Shown: positions 51,077 through 62,519, numbered from the stretch's first letter. The stretch: DNA of 64,000 bases from Corythucha ciliata (GCA_038030265.1 CM075942.1:68452926-68516925); one strand, 5' to 3'. The notes: generated from the sequence alone by a model not told the origin. Program-made: numbers and translations.

Positions 51077-52230
51077 AGACGCGGATCCAGGATTCGCTCA
51101 AGGGATGGGCTGACAGTAATTCACTTCCTAAAAATAGCTAAACTGACTATAATCGCGCCCAAAAAGGCAAAACTGACTATTCGTGCATTGAAAATGACTA
51201 TTTGCGCCCTAAAAATTGGCATTTACCACTATTTAAAATAGCCGAAATGACTTCACGCGCCCTAAAAATAGCCAAACTGGCGATTCCCGCTCTTATAATG
51301 CCAAAAATGACTCTTAGGCGGCCTGGAAATGCCTCAACAGATTATTCCCGTCCATATTAACCATTTGTGCGCCAAGAATGGTCAAAATTCGTGCCTATAA
51401 TTGGCTAGAATTGCACCTTGACGAATCACGCCCTGAAAATGGCAAAATATACCAGCCGCGCGCTAAAAATGCTCTAACTGACCATTATCGCCTTGGTTTT
51501 ACGTCCTATTCACGTCCTATAAATTTCATGCCCCATGACAAGTGCCCTATAATTGACCAAACTGGAAATCCAAGCATTGCAATTGGCAAAACTGACTTCA
51601 TGCGCCCTGGAAATAGCTTAACTGACTTTATTTATCGCTCTAAAAACAGTAAAACTGATCATTTTGACTGGTAAAACTGATGATTCGAGCACGGAAAATA
51701 TCACACTGACTATTGATGCCTTAGAAATGACCATACTAACAGTTTAAAAAATGGCCAAACTGGCTATTCATGCCCTAAAATTAGTAGAACCAACTCTATG
51801 GCGGTTCATTAATGGTTGAACTGACAATGCGCGCTTTGAAAGGCCCTAAACGGATGATCCGTGTCCTGAAAATGGCAAAATCGACCATTATCACACGTCA
51901 ATATTGGCTAAACTGAGCTTTCTGTGCTATGAAAATGTCTAAACTGACGATTCGTACACTGAAAATAGTTAAACTGAATATTTCAGACATAAAAATGGCG
52001 TACTCGTACCAGAAATTTCACGGTCCGAAAATTGGCCAAACTGATCGCATTTGTGCCATACTGAGGCTACAGATGATTCGCGACTCATCAAAGTGGCTAC
52101 CGGCACCCCAAAAAACTGATCCTCCGCACCTTGAAAACGGCGAAACTTCGGGCAATTCGTGCCTTTAAAATATACCCAAACTGATCATTTGTTTCTTTGT
52201 AGACGGCTTGAATGACGAATCGTGCCATGC
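51077..52230 (+). repeat. Short-period array, family A (third locus, second element)
   Basis: A new terminus (AGACGCGGATCCAGGATTCG) opens a second copy directly after the first, in the same orientation, again followed by units of about 30 bp. A complete second start motif inside one long array supports two adjacent element copies. Confidence 0.8.
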
Positions 52231-52547
52231 TGTGCTCGCTCTATAACGTGGCTTGACATTCGCGAGGCAGTTTTATGGTGTGGAGCCCGAATGTGTTGAA
52301 TTTTTTTCGGACCCAGTGATGCACCCGGGCATGGCTGGGCGGTGTACGCGCACGCCAATGACAACGCGTGGGTTCCCACCTGAGCCTCAGGGACGAATTA
52401 ATTCCTTAAATATTGCGTATCTTGACATAAAATGCCCCTCCTTATGGGTATTCATTTTTTGAAATTATTGAATTTTACTTATGTATCATAAAATTATCTA
52501 TTTATACATAATGTTTTTGTAATTTGAAAACCCCTCCCAAGAAAAAG

Positions 52548-52570
52548 TCCTGGGCACGCCACTGAGACTA
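52548..52570 (-). mobile_element. DNA-transposon terminus
   Basis: On the minus strand it reads CAGTGGCGTGCCCAGGAC, the common animal hAT/CAGTGGCGTAGCC-type terminus. Only one end is seen. Confidence 0.4.
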
Positions 52571-52589
52571 TCCCTTCCAGAGACACAGA

Positions 52590-52835
52590 TCTAACGTGCT
52601 TGGTGATCAAGTAACGTTAGGGATCTTTAATTTCCCCGTAAAGGACGAAGTGAAGTTCCTGGGTTTACGTTTCGACCGGAAACTTACCTGGAAAAGTCAA
52701 ATAGAAAAAATTGTAGTCAATGCCAAAAGATACGTTAATGTGATGCGAATGATATCGCATACTCGTTGGGGAGCGATCCGTATGTCAGCCTTTTGTTTTA
52801 CAGAGCGACGCTAAATCTATGTATGTGTGTAAATC
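52590..52835 (+). pseudogene. LINE reverse transcriptase thumb fragment (Jockey/I-like)
   Basis: Encodes FPVKDEVKFLGLRFDRKLTW, then KRYVNVMRMISHTRWGA, the conserved region just after the RT palm in Jockey/I-type LINEs. A frameshift before FYRATLN near 52795 breaks it. No catalytic motifs are present. Confidence 0.7.
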
Positions 52836-52854
52836 TATCCTTAGAAAAGCTAGA

Positions 52855-53008
52855 TGTTGTGGCGGCAAAGCATCCTCGTCATTTTTATTTATTTTTTTGC
52901 GACACATGTAAAAAATTACAATTTTTAGTTTAGTTGATTTTGGAAGAAATAAAAAAAGTTATTTCCTTGTCTTCAACACGATCAAAGTGGTCGAAAGACC
53001 CTTTATTG
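52855..53008 (+). other. Candidate 5' LTR of the gypsy element
   Basis: From about TGTTGTGGCGGCAAAGC to CCTTTATT. It is followed directly by TGGTGACCCCCGAC at 53009-53024, the usual primer-binding-site sequence of insect Ty3/gypsy elements. The 3' LTR was lost, so the LTR limits cannot be checked. Confidence 0.45.
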
Positions 53009-53059
53009 GTGACCCCCGACTACTAACGCGCAACGTCGGCCCTACCACTAGCAATCGCT

Positions 53060-53957
53060 ATGGTCGACACAAACGATGACGTCGCGGCCCAGCTAGAACG
53101 GCTCCAACAGCAGCTCCAGCAACTACTTCCTGGGGCCTCCGCTCAAACCAATGATCGAGAAACACCTGCTTTCGTTAACCGCGTCGCCATCAAACTACCC
53201 ACTTTCTGGCGAGACAAACCTGCCTTGTGGTTCTCCCAAGTTGACGCCCAATTTTCTCTCGCTGGTATCACGAATGAAACCACCAAGTACACTCACCTCG
53301 TATCCCAACTCGACGAACGAATCATCAGCGAAGTGGAAGATATCGTAACGGCAACACCCCCTCAAAATCCCTACACGACACTCAAAACCGCAATCATCGA
53401 TCGCCTTTCCCTCTCTGATGGACAACGAGTCCGTCAACTCCTCACACAAGAAGAACTCGGTGACCGCAAACCGTCGCAATTCCTGCGCCATTTGAGGTCT
53501 CTCGCAGGGCCGACTCCGGTCCACGACGACGTCTTCCCCCACACGTCCATGCTATCCTCCAAACGCAGGCAGACCTACCACTCGACCGCCTGGCACTCAC
53601 CGCCGACAAAATCGCAGAGGTTCAACCTGCATTCATTACCTCCCCCCCCCCCCAATCCGATTTCTTCCGTCAACGCAATCGCCTCCGCACCCCCCCACCG
53701 ATCACAGCATTCGGCTTCTCGAAACCATATGCAAACAATTGACTACGCTTACGCAGCACTTGGCCACCACGCATCGTCCACCACACTCCCGCCAACGTGA
53801 GTCAAATCCTACCAGGCATCATCAGAACCGAACCCGCAGCCCATCACCTGCTGCCCAGACGACTTGCTGGTATCATCGACGCTGGGGTGACAACGCCACT
53901 AAATGCACACGTCCATGCTCGTTTTCGGCGTCAAACACCAACGGCGATCAGTACTAG
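53060..53957 (+). pseudogene. Ty3/gypsy gag (frameshifted)
   Basis: Starts MVDTNDDVAAQLERLQQQLQ and contains the capsid-like segment PTFWRDKPALWFSQVDAQF and LTQEELGDRKPSQFLRHLR. The frame then shifts near 53520. The downstream part ends in the nucleocapsid-like CWYHRRWGDNATKCTRPCSF. It is interrupted at least twice, including at a C run at 53642-53652. Confidence 0.8.
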
Positions 53958-56562
53958 CTGCGACTGATCACCTCACTCGCGGACGCCGCCTCTTCATCGT
54001 CGACCGTCTATCTAAGCAACAATTCCTACTAGACACAGGCTCCGATTTGTCATGTTTTCCACGACGTCTTCTCTAAGGCCGCCATCCTCGCACCGACTTC
54101 ACCATGATCGCCGCCAACAAATCTCCGATTTCAAAGTTCGGTTATCTCAAACTCCGACCTGATTTTGGTCTTCGTCGCGACTTCACGTGGTCATTCATCA
54201 TCGCCGACGTTGAAGTCCCTATCATTGGCTCGGATTTTTTGGCCCACTTTTCTCTCCTCCCGGATTGCACGAACAACCGTCTCATCGACTCAGTCACAGG
54301 CCTTTCCACGCCTTGCATCACGTGCTCTACAAGTCAATCTAGTGTCAAAGCACTTACTGTCGGAACATTCACCCTTCCACGACGTATTATCCCAATATCC
54401 CCAACTCTTCCGCCCACCAGGAACCCATCGCGTCGTTCGCCACTCAACCACTCACTTCATAAACACGACGCCCGGTCCACCGGTCTTCTCGCGGCCCCGA
54501 CGTCTTCCACCCGAAAAACTTCGCATCGCCCAACAAGAATTCAACAATATGCTACAGGAAGGGATAGTCCGTCGATCCGATAGTCCATGGTCTTGTCCTC
54601 TCCACATGGCCCGAAAAAAGGACTCGACATGGCGTCCTTGTGGCGATTACCGCGCCCTAAACGCCAGGACCATTCCTGACAGATACCCCGTCAGACACAT
54701 TCACGACTTTTCTCACCGCCTCCGAGGAAGCACCATATTTTCTGCGATCGACCTCGTCAAAGCATACATGCAAATACCCGTCAATCCACCTGACATCCCG
54801 AAAACAGCCATCATGACGCCCTTCGGGCTCTTCGAGTTTCCGTTCATGAGCTTCGGGCTCCGAAACGCAGGGCAGACGTTCCAACGCTTCATCGACGAAG
54901 TTCTTCATGGACTTGAATTCTGCTACCCCTATATCGACGACATCCTCATTTTCTCACCCGATGCTTCCACACACTGCACACATCTTCGCGCTGTTTTCGA
55001 ACGCCTCGCAGAACACGGTATCACCGTCAACGCCAACAAAAGCATCCTCGGTGCATCGATAATAAATTTCCTCGGTTACGAAGTCTCAGCTGATGGAACT
55101 CGACCACCACCAGAACGACCACCCTCCAAAACATCAGCCCACCCACGTCTGCTAAAAGCCTTCGCCGCTTTCTCGACATGCTAAATTTTTACCGACGTTT
55201 CCTCCCGTCTGCGGCGGATTTCCAAGCCCCACTTCATTCTGCCCTTCATGGTCTACGCGGCAACCAGTCAATCGTCTGGACTCCGGATCTCAAACAAAGT
55301 TTCCAAAAATGCAAAGAACGCCTTGCACAAGTCACCCTTCTTGCTCATCCTGACTCTCAAGCTCGTCTCGGACTCTTCACCGATGCCTCTCAAACCGCCG
55401 TGGGAGCGCGCCTGCAACAACAAGTAGCTAATGAATGGCAGCCACTTGCATTCTTCTCTCGGAAGCTAACTCAGCGACAAAAAGAATGGCCAGCATTCTA
55501 TAGAGAGCTTCATGCAGTTCATGGTTTACACTGACCACAAGCCCCTAACTTTCGCTTTTAGCCAACGCAAGGACAAACTTCCTCCCGTTCAACTTAATCA
55601 GCTGTCGTTCATCTCTCAGTTCACGACCGACATTCAGCACGTCAGTGGCTCTGCAAACATTGTCGCCGATGCACTATCTCGCGTCGATTCCGTCACCACT
55701 GCTTTAACCTCACCTGTCGATCTGACGAAGCTAGCTCAAGCACAACTAGAAGATCATGAACTGCAAAATCTCATCAAAATCCACCTAAAAAGAATGAAAA
55801 TTCCTGGAACCGACGTGACTATAGTATGTGACGCATCGACCCCCACCCTTCGTCCTTACGTCCCGGAACCCTTTCGTCGCCAGATATTCGACTCCCTTCA
55901 CAACCTGAGCCATCCCGGCGTCAAAGCTTCCACTCGCCTCGTGTTCGAACGTTTCGTATGGCCTCGAATTCGTCGTAATTGTCATTCCTGGTCACAGTCG
56001 TGCGTTTCCTGCCAACGAGCCAAAGTATCTTGACACGTATATGCCCCTATCACCTCCTTCCCCACACCGTCATCACGCTTCGACCACATACACGTTGACA
56101 TCATTGGACCCCTACCTCCCGCCGGCCTATACCGCTACTGTCTTACAGTCATCGACCGATTCACTCGTTGGCCTGAAGTCTGGCCACTCGAGACCGCCAC
56201 TGCAGTCAACGTTGCCGAAGCCCTCTTAAATTGCTGGATCTCCCGCTTTGGAACTCCTCTTCGGATTACCACAGATCAAGGGCGCCAATTCGAATCCGCA
56301 CTTTTCTGCGCTCTCGGATCAACTCTCGGCACGCTACGCTGTAGAACAACTAGCTATCATCCTCAGGCTAATGGATTAGTCGAACGTTTCCACCGTCAAC
56401 TCAAAGCCGCCCTTATGTGTCATCCCGAGACGAATTGGCTACAGGCACTTCCCATCGTCCTCCTCGGCCTCCGTAGCGTTTTTCGGGAAGACCTCAAAGC
56501 CTCGTCTGCAGAATTGACATACGGACAACCACTTCGCCTACCCGGAGATCTGCTAGATTCTC
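53958..56562 (+). pseudogene. Ty3/gypsy pol (protease, RT, RNase H, integrase), frameshifted and interrupted
   Basis: Protease (LLDTGSDLSCFP near 54040) is followed by [17 protein letters not shown] occupies about 54540-55140, with [35 protein letters not shown] and catalytic YIDD near 54940. A shift near 55170 moves to the connection/RNase H frame ([22 protein letters not shown]), another near 55515 to TDHKPLTFAF and VADALSRVDS. Integrase shows its zinc-binding part (LSHPGVKAS, CVSC) and core acidic residues (HVDIIGPLPP, TTDQGRQFES, NGLVERFHRQLK). The C-terminal part is cut at 56562 by the copia insertion and continues at 60983. Confidence 0.88.
56558..56562. repeat. Target-site duplication of the copia element (left)
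   Basis: TTCTC immediately before the left LTR is repeated at 60978-60982 just after the right LTR. Removing the insertion and one copy rejoins the gypsy frame, so the duplication is genuine. Confidence 0.85.
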
Positions 56563-56755
56563 ACTTAAAAATGGGTGGAATTGCGTATGAAATAAAGAAG
56601 TGAGAATAAGAAATCAAATTGTATTTAAGGAATGAAAGAAATGACAAGGACTGAAACCGAGAAAAGAGAATGAACAATATTTTTTTTTTAAACATACGTC
56701 AAGCATGTGATAACAAAATGGAGTGAGGCGTATTAATCGGATTATATTTCCAACA
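56563..56755 (-). mobile_element. Copia 3' LTR
   Basis: 193 bp. On the minus strand it starts TGTTGGAAATATAATC and ends CCCATTTTTAAGT. It is identical to the right LTR except for the length of one T run. The adjacent polypurine tract (ATTAAGGGCGAG on the minus strand, 56756-56767) matches copia-type elements. Confidence 0.88.
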
Positions 56756-56762
56756 CTCGCCC

Positions 56763-59700
56763 TTAATCCGAACAATACTCTTGAAGCCCCAGCATCTCCA
56801 CGCATTTGAGATGTTTCGGACTGCTGAGACTTTTTGTCAGAAGATCCGCTGGCATTTGATCTGTAGGTACATATCGAAGCTCCACCTTTCTGTCATCGAC
56901 ACATTCCCGGACGAAATGATGACGAATATCAATGTGTTTCGTCCGACCATGGCACACATTATTTTCCGACAATTTTATTGCACTCTGGTTGTCATTAAAT
57001 ATGACGACCGTTCTTTCGTGCGACGGCTGAAGCTCGTTTGACAGCCGTCGCAGATGAATCGCTTCTTTACAAGCTTCGGACAGGCCCATGTACTCAGCTT
57101 CCGTTGTCGAGAGAGCTACGGTCGGTTGTTTCTTACTTTCCCAAGAAATCAGACCGTTTCCATTCTTGAAGACATAACCAGTAGTTGACCTTCGATCCTT
57201 GTGGTCACCACCCCAGTCAGCGTCCGCGTAACCAGCCAAAAACGAGTCCGTTGTGCCACCTTCGTAGACCAAACACAACTTTTCTGTCCCTTTGAGGTAT
57301 CTGAGTATCCTCTTGGCCATCTGCCAATGAACTAAAGAGAAGGACGAGTTGAATCTGCTCAGGAAACTTACAGGCTGAGCGATGTCTGGCCTTGTGTTTA
57401 CTGCCAGGTACATTAAACTTCCGATCAGATTCCTGTACGGCAGGTGGTCGACATTTCTTCCTGACGTGTCCGCCTCCGCTTCCGCTAAGATTCCTGGTTC
57501 TAAAGGAGTCTTGACCGGCCTGCAGTTCGACATGTTGAACTTCGTCAAGATGTCTTCGATGTATTGCTCCTGGTCGAGATACACCTTTTCATTTTTCTTG
57601 TCCCGACGAATTCTGATCCCGAGACATTTACGAGCTTCACCAAGATTCTTTATCTTAAACGACTGCTCGAGAATGGCGAATAAGCTGTCTCTATCGCAGG
57701 CATCTGAATAAAAAACAAAAAAATCATCAACATAAAGAGCAATAATAATTGTTGACCGTTTGCCCTTTTTTATGAAGATGCATGGTTCCGAATGCAGACT
57801 ACGATAACCGTGGCTCTTGAGTACTTCAATCACTTTGAAGTTCCAAGCCCTCGACGCTTGTTTGAGCCCATATATTGCTTTCTGCAAAAAACAAACTTTG
57901 TTTTCCGCTCCGTGTTCCACGAACCCCTCCGGTTGCTTCATATAGACGGTTTCCTGCAAATCACCGTACAAAAAAGCAGTTTGCACGTCGAAATGATCAA
58001 TTTTTAATTTTAACTGTGCCGCTAAACTAAATAAAAAACGAATCGACGAGCGCCTAACTACGGGGGAAAAAGTTTCAAAATAATCTATTCCATAATGCTG
58101 CGAAAAACCACGAGCAACAAGTCTCGCCCTGTGTTTGACGTTTCCATTTCCGTCAACCTTGGTCTTATAGACCCACTTACAGTCCACAACCTTACAGTTC
58201 ACTGGACGATCCACCAGTTTCCACACACCGTTTTCCTTCATGGAAGTCAATTCCTCTTCCATCGCCTTCATCCAGTTTTCACTGTCTGGCCGAGCCATCG
58301 CCTCTTTGTAAGTAGACGGATCTGTATTTTCTACTCCTCCGGCGAAATACAAAACAAAACCCGGATAATGATCCGGTGGTCTACGATTTCGTTCAGGGTA
58401 CCGTCTCTCATTCACCTCTTCAAAACCTTCAAAGTCTTCAGAACTCGAAAAATTTACTTCTTCATGAGACGAATCGTCAACCTCTTCTGACAGAGGGGAG
58501 TTCAAAACATCACCAGACGTCGGTAATGCATCGTCCTCGTATATTTGAGTCTCCTGATTATCTGTTGGTCCATCTGAAAAACACTCGACTTTGTTCTCTT
58601 CCTGTTTTTGCTCTACAAAAACTACGTCCCGAGCCCTGACAATTTTATTTGGATTTTTAAGATCGATCAAGCGATATCCCTTACTTTCGGTGCAATATCC
58701 CACGAAGACCAGTTTACGACTTTTAGCATCCCATTTCTTTCGCTTCGTTTTGGGTATATGGGCAAAAGCTGTACAACCAAAGACTTTCAGGTGACTTAAA
58801 TTTACTCGCTCACCTGACCATAACTGTTGCGGAACAATTCCTTCCACCGCGCTGTGTGGTTCTCTGTTCTTGAGGTAGACAGCAGTATTGCATGCTTCTG
58901 CCCACAGACTTCTCGGCATGGATGAATCCAGCAACATGGTACGTGCCATTTCACAGATAGTTCGATTGGCACGTTCGGCAACGCCATTGTTCTCCGGTGT
59001 GTACGGAATCGTAAGCTGATGACGCACTCCATTTTTCCTGAGATAGCCTGTAAACTCCGAATTGACATACTCCGTCCCGTTATCCGTTCTGATGGCTTTA
59101 ATTTTTAATCCAGTCTCGTTCTCCACTAACGCTTTAAAATCCAGAAAAGTTTGAAACGCCTGACTTTTTGATTTTAAGAAATAAGCGAACATCATCCGAC
59201 TGTGATCGTCAACAAAAACCATCATGTACCTTGCACCTCCAACAGATACCTCCGACATCGGTCCACATAGATCGGAATGAACAAGCTCGAGTTTCTGTGA
59301 CTTCCGGCGCTCACTATGTTTGAATGGATCGCGATGTTGCTTACCCAAAATGCATGGCTCACATTGAGTAGAATCATTGTCATCGAAATTCACACCACTG
59401 ACCAAACCATCTCGCAGTAACTCTGCCGATTTACGGTTGATGTGACCGAGCCGCTTGTGCCACAAAGCGTACGAAGCTTTTTCCCGGCAGGTAACCGAAA
59501 AAACTGTTTTGCTGTTGGGAATACTCACGTCGTTAAGCTTATAAACCCCTCCAACCGGTGAACCAGTAGCCACAGCCTCGCCCTCAACATTGCATTCCGA
59601 CTCGAGAAAAATGCGACAACCTTTTGAATCAAAATGTACGCACAAACCTTTCTGAGTCATCTGGAAAACCGACAAAAGATTTGCAGAAGCATCCGGGGCA

Positions 59701-60728
59701 TAAATCATGTCATGAATTTGACGGGGTTCCCCTCTAATTTTTATTTCGACGTCACCAGATCCTGAAAATTCTAACGAATGTTTTTTATTTGCACAAGCTA
59801 GTTTACCGTTGACGTCTTCACGATAATTCCGCAACCAATCTTTCCGCGGAGTTAAACTAGTCGAACAACACGAGTCAATAAAAATATCGTCTCGAGAAAA
59901 ATCGGCGACGGCGAACGCACCAAATAGGCTCCACTTTTTTTGCCTACTTGAGCCTTTTTCTCCGGCCAAACCTCCAGACGAATTCCGTTCATCCTTTACA
60001 GGAACTTTCGAGCATTCTGATTTAAAATGACCTTTCTCATTACATCGAAAACAACGTACATTTTTCTTATTATTTCCAGGGACATTTTTTTTATTTTTGA
60101 GCAAAAGTGCACACTCATTTTGTGTTGCACTACTGACCGATTTAAGATCCTCCTGGAGTAACTGAACACGCACCAACTCAGACGTGATCCGAACAGACGA
60201 GTTTTCCAGTGCCATTCGCATGGGTCTATATTCTTGCGGTAGTCCTCTCAACATGATAACTGCAATGAAATCGTCATCTAATCCCTTACCAATGTCCTCC
60301 AATTTGTGAGCAATGGTCATGATTGACGTGACGTAGTCATGCATCGATCCATGCTTGTCGAGTCTTTGATCCAGCAGGGCATCGATCAAACTAATCCTCC
60401 TGTTTAAACCCTTGTCTTCGAAAGATTTAGACAGCTCGTCCCAAGCCTCCTTCGCCCTTGAACAATTTCGAATATAAGGATAAATGTGTGGTTCTACGTA
60501 CAAACCAATTGTGGCCAGCGCGTCCGCGTCTTTTTCCGGATCCGGGGTCTTCCCTTCCCCATATGCATCCCCGGTTATGTACGCCCACAACTTCTCCTTG
60601 ATCAGGACATTCTTCAGCGCGAATTTCCAGTTGTTGTAGTCATCACTACCACTTAATTTGCCGACCGAAGGAAAACCACTGACTCGAACCGCTGCTCCCG
60701 ACATGACCGCGAATTCCGGCGCGAACAA
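56763..60728 (-). CDS. Ty1/copia Gag-Pol polyprotein (intact)
   Basis: A single 1321-residue frame. The order is Gag (about 1-220), a CCHC knuckle CFRCNEKGHFKSEC (about 226-239), and protease with FIDSCCSTSLTP (about 284, where the usual DSG is DSC). Integrase follows, with the zinc-binding pattern (WHKRLGHINRKS, CEPCILGKQH) and core residues in HSDLCGPMSE, IRTDNGTEYV and NNGVAERANRTI. RT has CKWVYKTKVDGNG, FSPVVRRSSIRF and catalytic YVDD (about 998), and RNase H reads GYADADWGGDHKDRRSTTGY. It ends LQEYCSD. There are no frameshifts or stops. The real start may be the second methionine (MSGAAVRVSGFPSVGKL), eight residues on. Confidence 0.93.
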   Translation of the reverse strand: MFAPEFAVMSGAAVRVSGFPSVGKLSGSDDYNNWKFALKNVLIKEKLWAYITGDAYGEGKTPDPEKDADALATIGLYVEPHIYPYIRNCSRAKEAWDELSKSFEDKGLNRRISLIDALLDQRLDKHGSMHDYVTSIMTIAHKLEDIGKGLDDDFIAVIMLRGLPQEYRPMRMALENSSVRITSELVRVQLLQEDLKSVSSATQNECALLLKNKKNVPGNNKKNVRCFRCNEKGHFKSECSKVPVKDERNSSGGLAGEKGSSRQKKWSLFGAFAVADFSRDDIFIDSCCSTSLTPRKDWLRNYREDVNGKLACANKKHSLEFSGSGDVEIKIRGEPRQIHDMIYAPDASANLLSVFQMTQKGLCVHFDSKGCRIFLESECNVEGEAVATGSPVGGVYKLNDVSIPNSKTVFSVTCREKASYALWHKRLGHINRKSAELLRDGLVSGVNFDDNDSTQCEPCILGKQHRDPFKHSERRKSQKLELVHSDLCGPMSEVSVGGARYMMVFVDDHSRMMFAYFLKSKSQAFQTFLDFKALVENETGLKIKAIRTDNGTEYVNSEFTGYLRKNGVRHQLTIPYTPENNGVAERANRTICEMARTMLLDSSMPRSLWAEACNTAVYLKNREPHSAVEGIVPQQLWSGERVNLSHLKVFGCTAFAHIPKTKRKKWDAKSRKLVFVGYCTESKGYRLIDLKNPNKIVRARDVVFVEQKQEENKVECFSDGPTDNQETQIYEDDALPTSGDVLNSPLSEEVDDSSHEEVNFSSSEDFEGFEEVNERRYPERNRRPPDHYPGFVLYFAGGVENTDPSTYKEAMARPDSENWMKAMEEELTSMKENGVWKLVDRPVNCKVVDCKWVYKTKVDGNGNVKHRARLVARGFSQHYGIDYFETFSPVVRRSSIRFLFSLAAQLKLKIDHFDVQTAFLYGDLQETVYMKQPEGFVEHGAENKVCFLQKAIYGLKQASRAWNFKVIEVLKSHGYRSLHSEPCIFIKKGKRSTIIIALYVDDFFVFYSDACDRDSLFAILEQSFKIKNLGEARKCLGIRIRRDKKNEKVYLDQEQYIEDILTKFNMSNCRPVKTPLEPGILAEAEADTSGRNVDHLPYRNLIGSLMYLAVNTRPDIAQPVSFLSRFNSSFSLVHWQMAKRILRYLKGTEKLCLVYEGGTTDSFLAGYADADWGGDHKDRRSTTGYVFKNGNGLISWESKKQPTVALSTTEAEYMGLSEACKEAIHLRRLSNELQPSHERTVVIFNDNQSAIKLSENNVCHGRTKHIDIRHHFVRECVDDRKVELRYVPTDQMPADLLTKSLSSPKHLKCVEMLGLQEYCSD

Positions 60729-60765
60729 CTTCGAACTTCCTTCTCACTCAACTTCTTGCTTCAGA

Positions 60766-60781
60766 CGCTGGGCCCATAACC
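60766..60781 (-). promoter_or_regulatory. Copia primer-binding site
   Basis: On the minus strand, directly after the 5' LTR, the sequence reads GGTTATGGGCCCAGCG. This is the copia-type site that pairs with an internal fragment of initiator tRNA-Met, as in Drosophila copia. Confidence 0.85.
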
Positions 60782-60977
60782 ACTTAAAAATGGGTGGAAT
60801 TGCGTATGAAATAAAGAAGTGAGAATAAGAAATCAAATTGTATTTAAGGAATGAAAGAAATGACAAGGACTGAAACCGAGAAAAGAGAATGAACAATATT
60901 TTTTTTTTTTTAAACATACGTCAAGCATGTGATAACAAAATGGAGTGAGGCGTATTAATCGGATTATATTTCCAACA
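60782..60977 (-). mobile_element. Copia 5' LTR
   Basis: 196 bp. Near-identical to 56563-56755, with a T run longer by about three bases. The promoter would lie here for minus-strand transcription. The near identity implies a recent insertion. Confidence 0.88.
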
Positions 60978-60982
60978 TTCTC
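60978..60982. repeat. Target-site duplication of the copia element (right)
   Basis: TTCTC, matching 56558-56562. Confidence 0.85.
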
Positions 60983-61284
60983 GACTGGACATTCAACTCG
61001 AACTCGACCCATCCAACTTCGTTACTCGTCTCCGTCGTCAAATGGAAACCCTCCGACCCACCTCCGCATCGAACCACTCAAACAAAAAACCGTTTGTTTT
61101 CCAAGACCTGTCAACATGTTCTCATGTCTTTCTTCGCAACGACACGCATCGTCCAGCTCTTCAGCCACCATACACTGGACCCTACCCTGTTCTGAAACGA
61201 ACCCCGAAGTCTTTCACCCTACTCATCAACGGAACAAACACTAACGTCAGCATAGACCGGCTCAAACCAGCATACGTCATGCCC
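60983..61284 (+). pseudogene. Ty3/gypsy integrase C-terminal end, continuation after copia
   Basis: The frame that ended at LPGDLLDS before the insertion resumes with [20 protein letters not shown]. It goes on to the gypsy integrase tail ([37 protein letters not shown]). It stops at about 61284, where an oppositely oriented BEL/Pao fragment begins. No 3' LTR remains. Confidence 0.85.
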
Positions 61285-62018
61285 GAGAGGACGACTGTTC
61301 AAGAGAGCTTCTATTTGAACAAGAGCGGTGTTAAACTCTTCATAGGTGAGTAAAGTGTTGGCGGTTAGTTTCCCTAGATGGGTCTTCACGCATTTGACAT
61401 TCGCCTCCCAAATACCTCCAAAATGGGGAGCCGACGGGGGGTTTAGTCGCCACTCGATTCTACGATGCGCCAATTCTGAACCTAGGGTGTTGTTGTATCG
61501 TGGGACAGCAAAAATCTATATAGTTCACCCAGCGAGTTTTTTGCTCCCACAAAGTTAGTCCCTTGGTCAGAGCAAACCAAAGAACAAGGTCCACGACGGG
61601 ACAAAAATCGTCGGAAGGCGGAGAGGAAACAGTGGGTCGACAGATCCGAGGCTAACTCGAGATGAATTGCCTTGGTAGCCAAACAAACAAAAAGACATAT
61701 GTAAGCTTTCATGCTTCGGGTCCCTCGTCTTCTGGCCATAGTGATGGGGAACGGTCCGGCATAATCCACGCCAGTATTGGCAAACGCTTTCAAATCGTGA
61801 AATCGGGTGGCGGGTAACGGAGCCATTTTAGGTTGAAGGGGCCTGGGTTAGAAGCGAAAGCACCAATTACATTTTTTTACTTGACGACGGACGAGTTCAC
61901 GCGCCGAAATAATCAAAAATTTCATACGTACGATGGAGAGCAACAGATGCGTCCCAGTGTGCAGATTGTCTTGATGGTATTGATCCACTAGAATATCAAC
62001 AAATTTTCCCCTTTTGGG
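61285..62018 (-). pseudogene. BEL/Pao integrase fragment
   Basis: Minus strand, running out of the assembly gap. A zinc-binding part (YHQDNLHTGTHLLLSIVR, CNWC near 61860-61990) comes first. The core follows at 61826-61482 (MAPLPATRFHDLKAFANTGVDYAGPF, with the active-site D in VDYAGPF; KAIHLELASDLS; CSDQGTNFVGA). After a frameshift the glutamate segment appears ([19 protein letters not shown]) and ends at LNSRPL. The element is truncated by the junction with gypsy at about 61284. Upstream domains may lie in or beyond the gap. Confidence 0.85.
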
Positions 62019-62019
62019 T

Positions 62020-62519
62020 NNNNNNNNNNNNNNNNNNNNNNNNNNNNNNNNNNNNNNNNNNNNNNNNNNNNNNNNNNNNNNNNNNNNNNNNNNNNNNNNN
62101 NNNNNNNNNNNNNNNNNNNNNNNNNNNNNNNNNNNNNNNNNNNNNNNNNNNNNNNNNNNNNNNNNNNNNNNNNNNNNNNNNNNNNNNNNNNNNNNNNNNN
62201 NNNNNNNNNNNNNNNNNNNNNNNNNNNNNNNNNNNNNNNNNNNNNNNNNNNNNNNNNNNNNNNNNNNNNNNNNNNNNNNNNNNNNNNNNNNNNNNNNNNN
62301 NNNNNNNNNNNNNNNNNNNNNNNNNNNNNNNNNNNNNNNNNNNNNNNNNNNNNNNNNNNNNNNNNNNNNNNNNNNNNNNNNNNNNNNNNNNNNNNNNNNN
62401 NNNNNNNNNNNNNNNNNNNNNNNNNNNNNNNNNNNNNNNNNNNNNNNNNNNNNNNNNNNNNNNNNNNNNNNNNNNNNNNNNNNNNNNNNNNNNNNNNNNN
62501 NNNNNNNNNNNNNNNNNNN
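62020..62519. other. Assembly gap (500 Ns)
   Basis: A run of 500 unknown bases. Its round length suggests a scaffolding placeholder, not a measured size. Confidence 0.99.
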
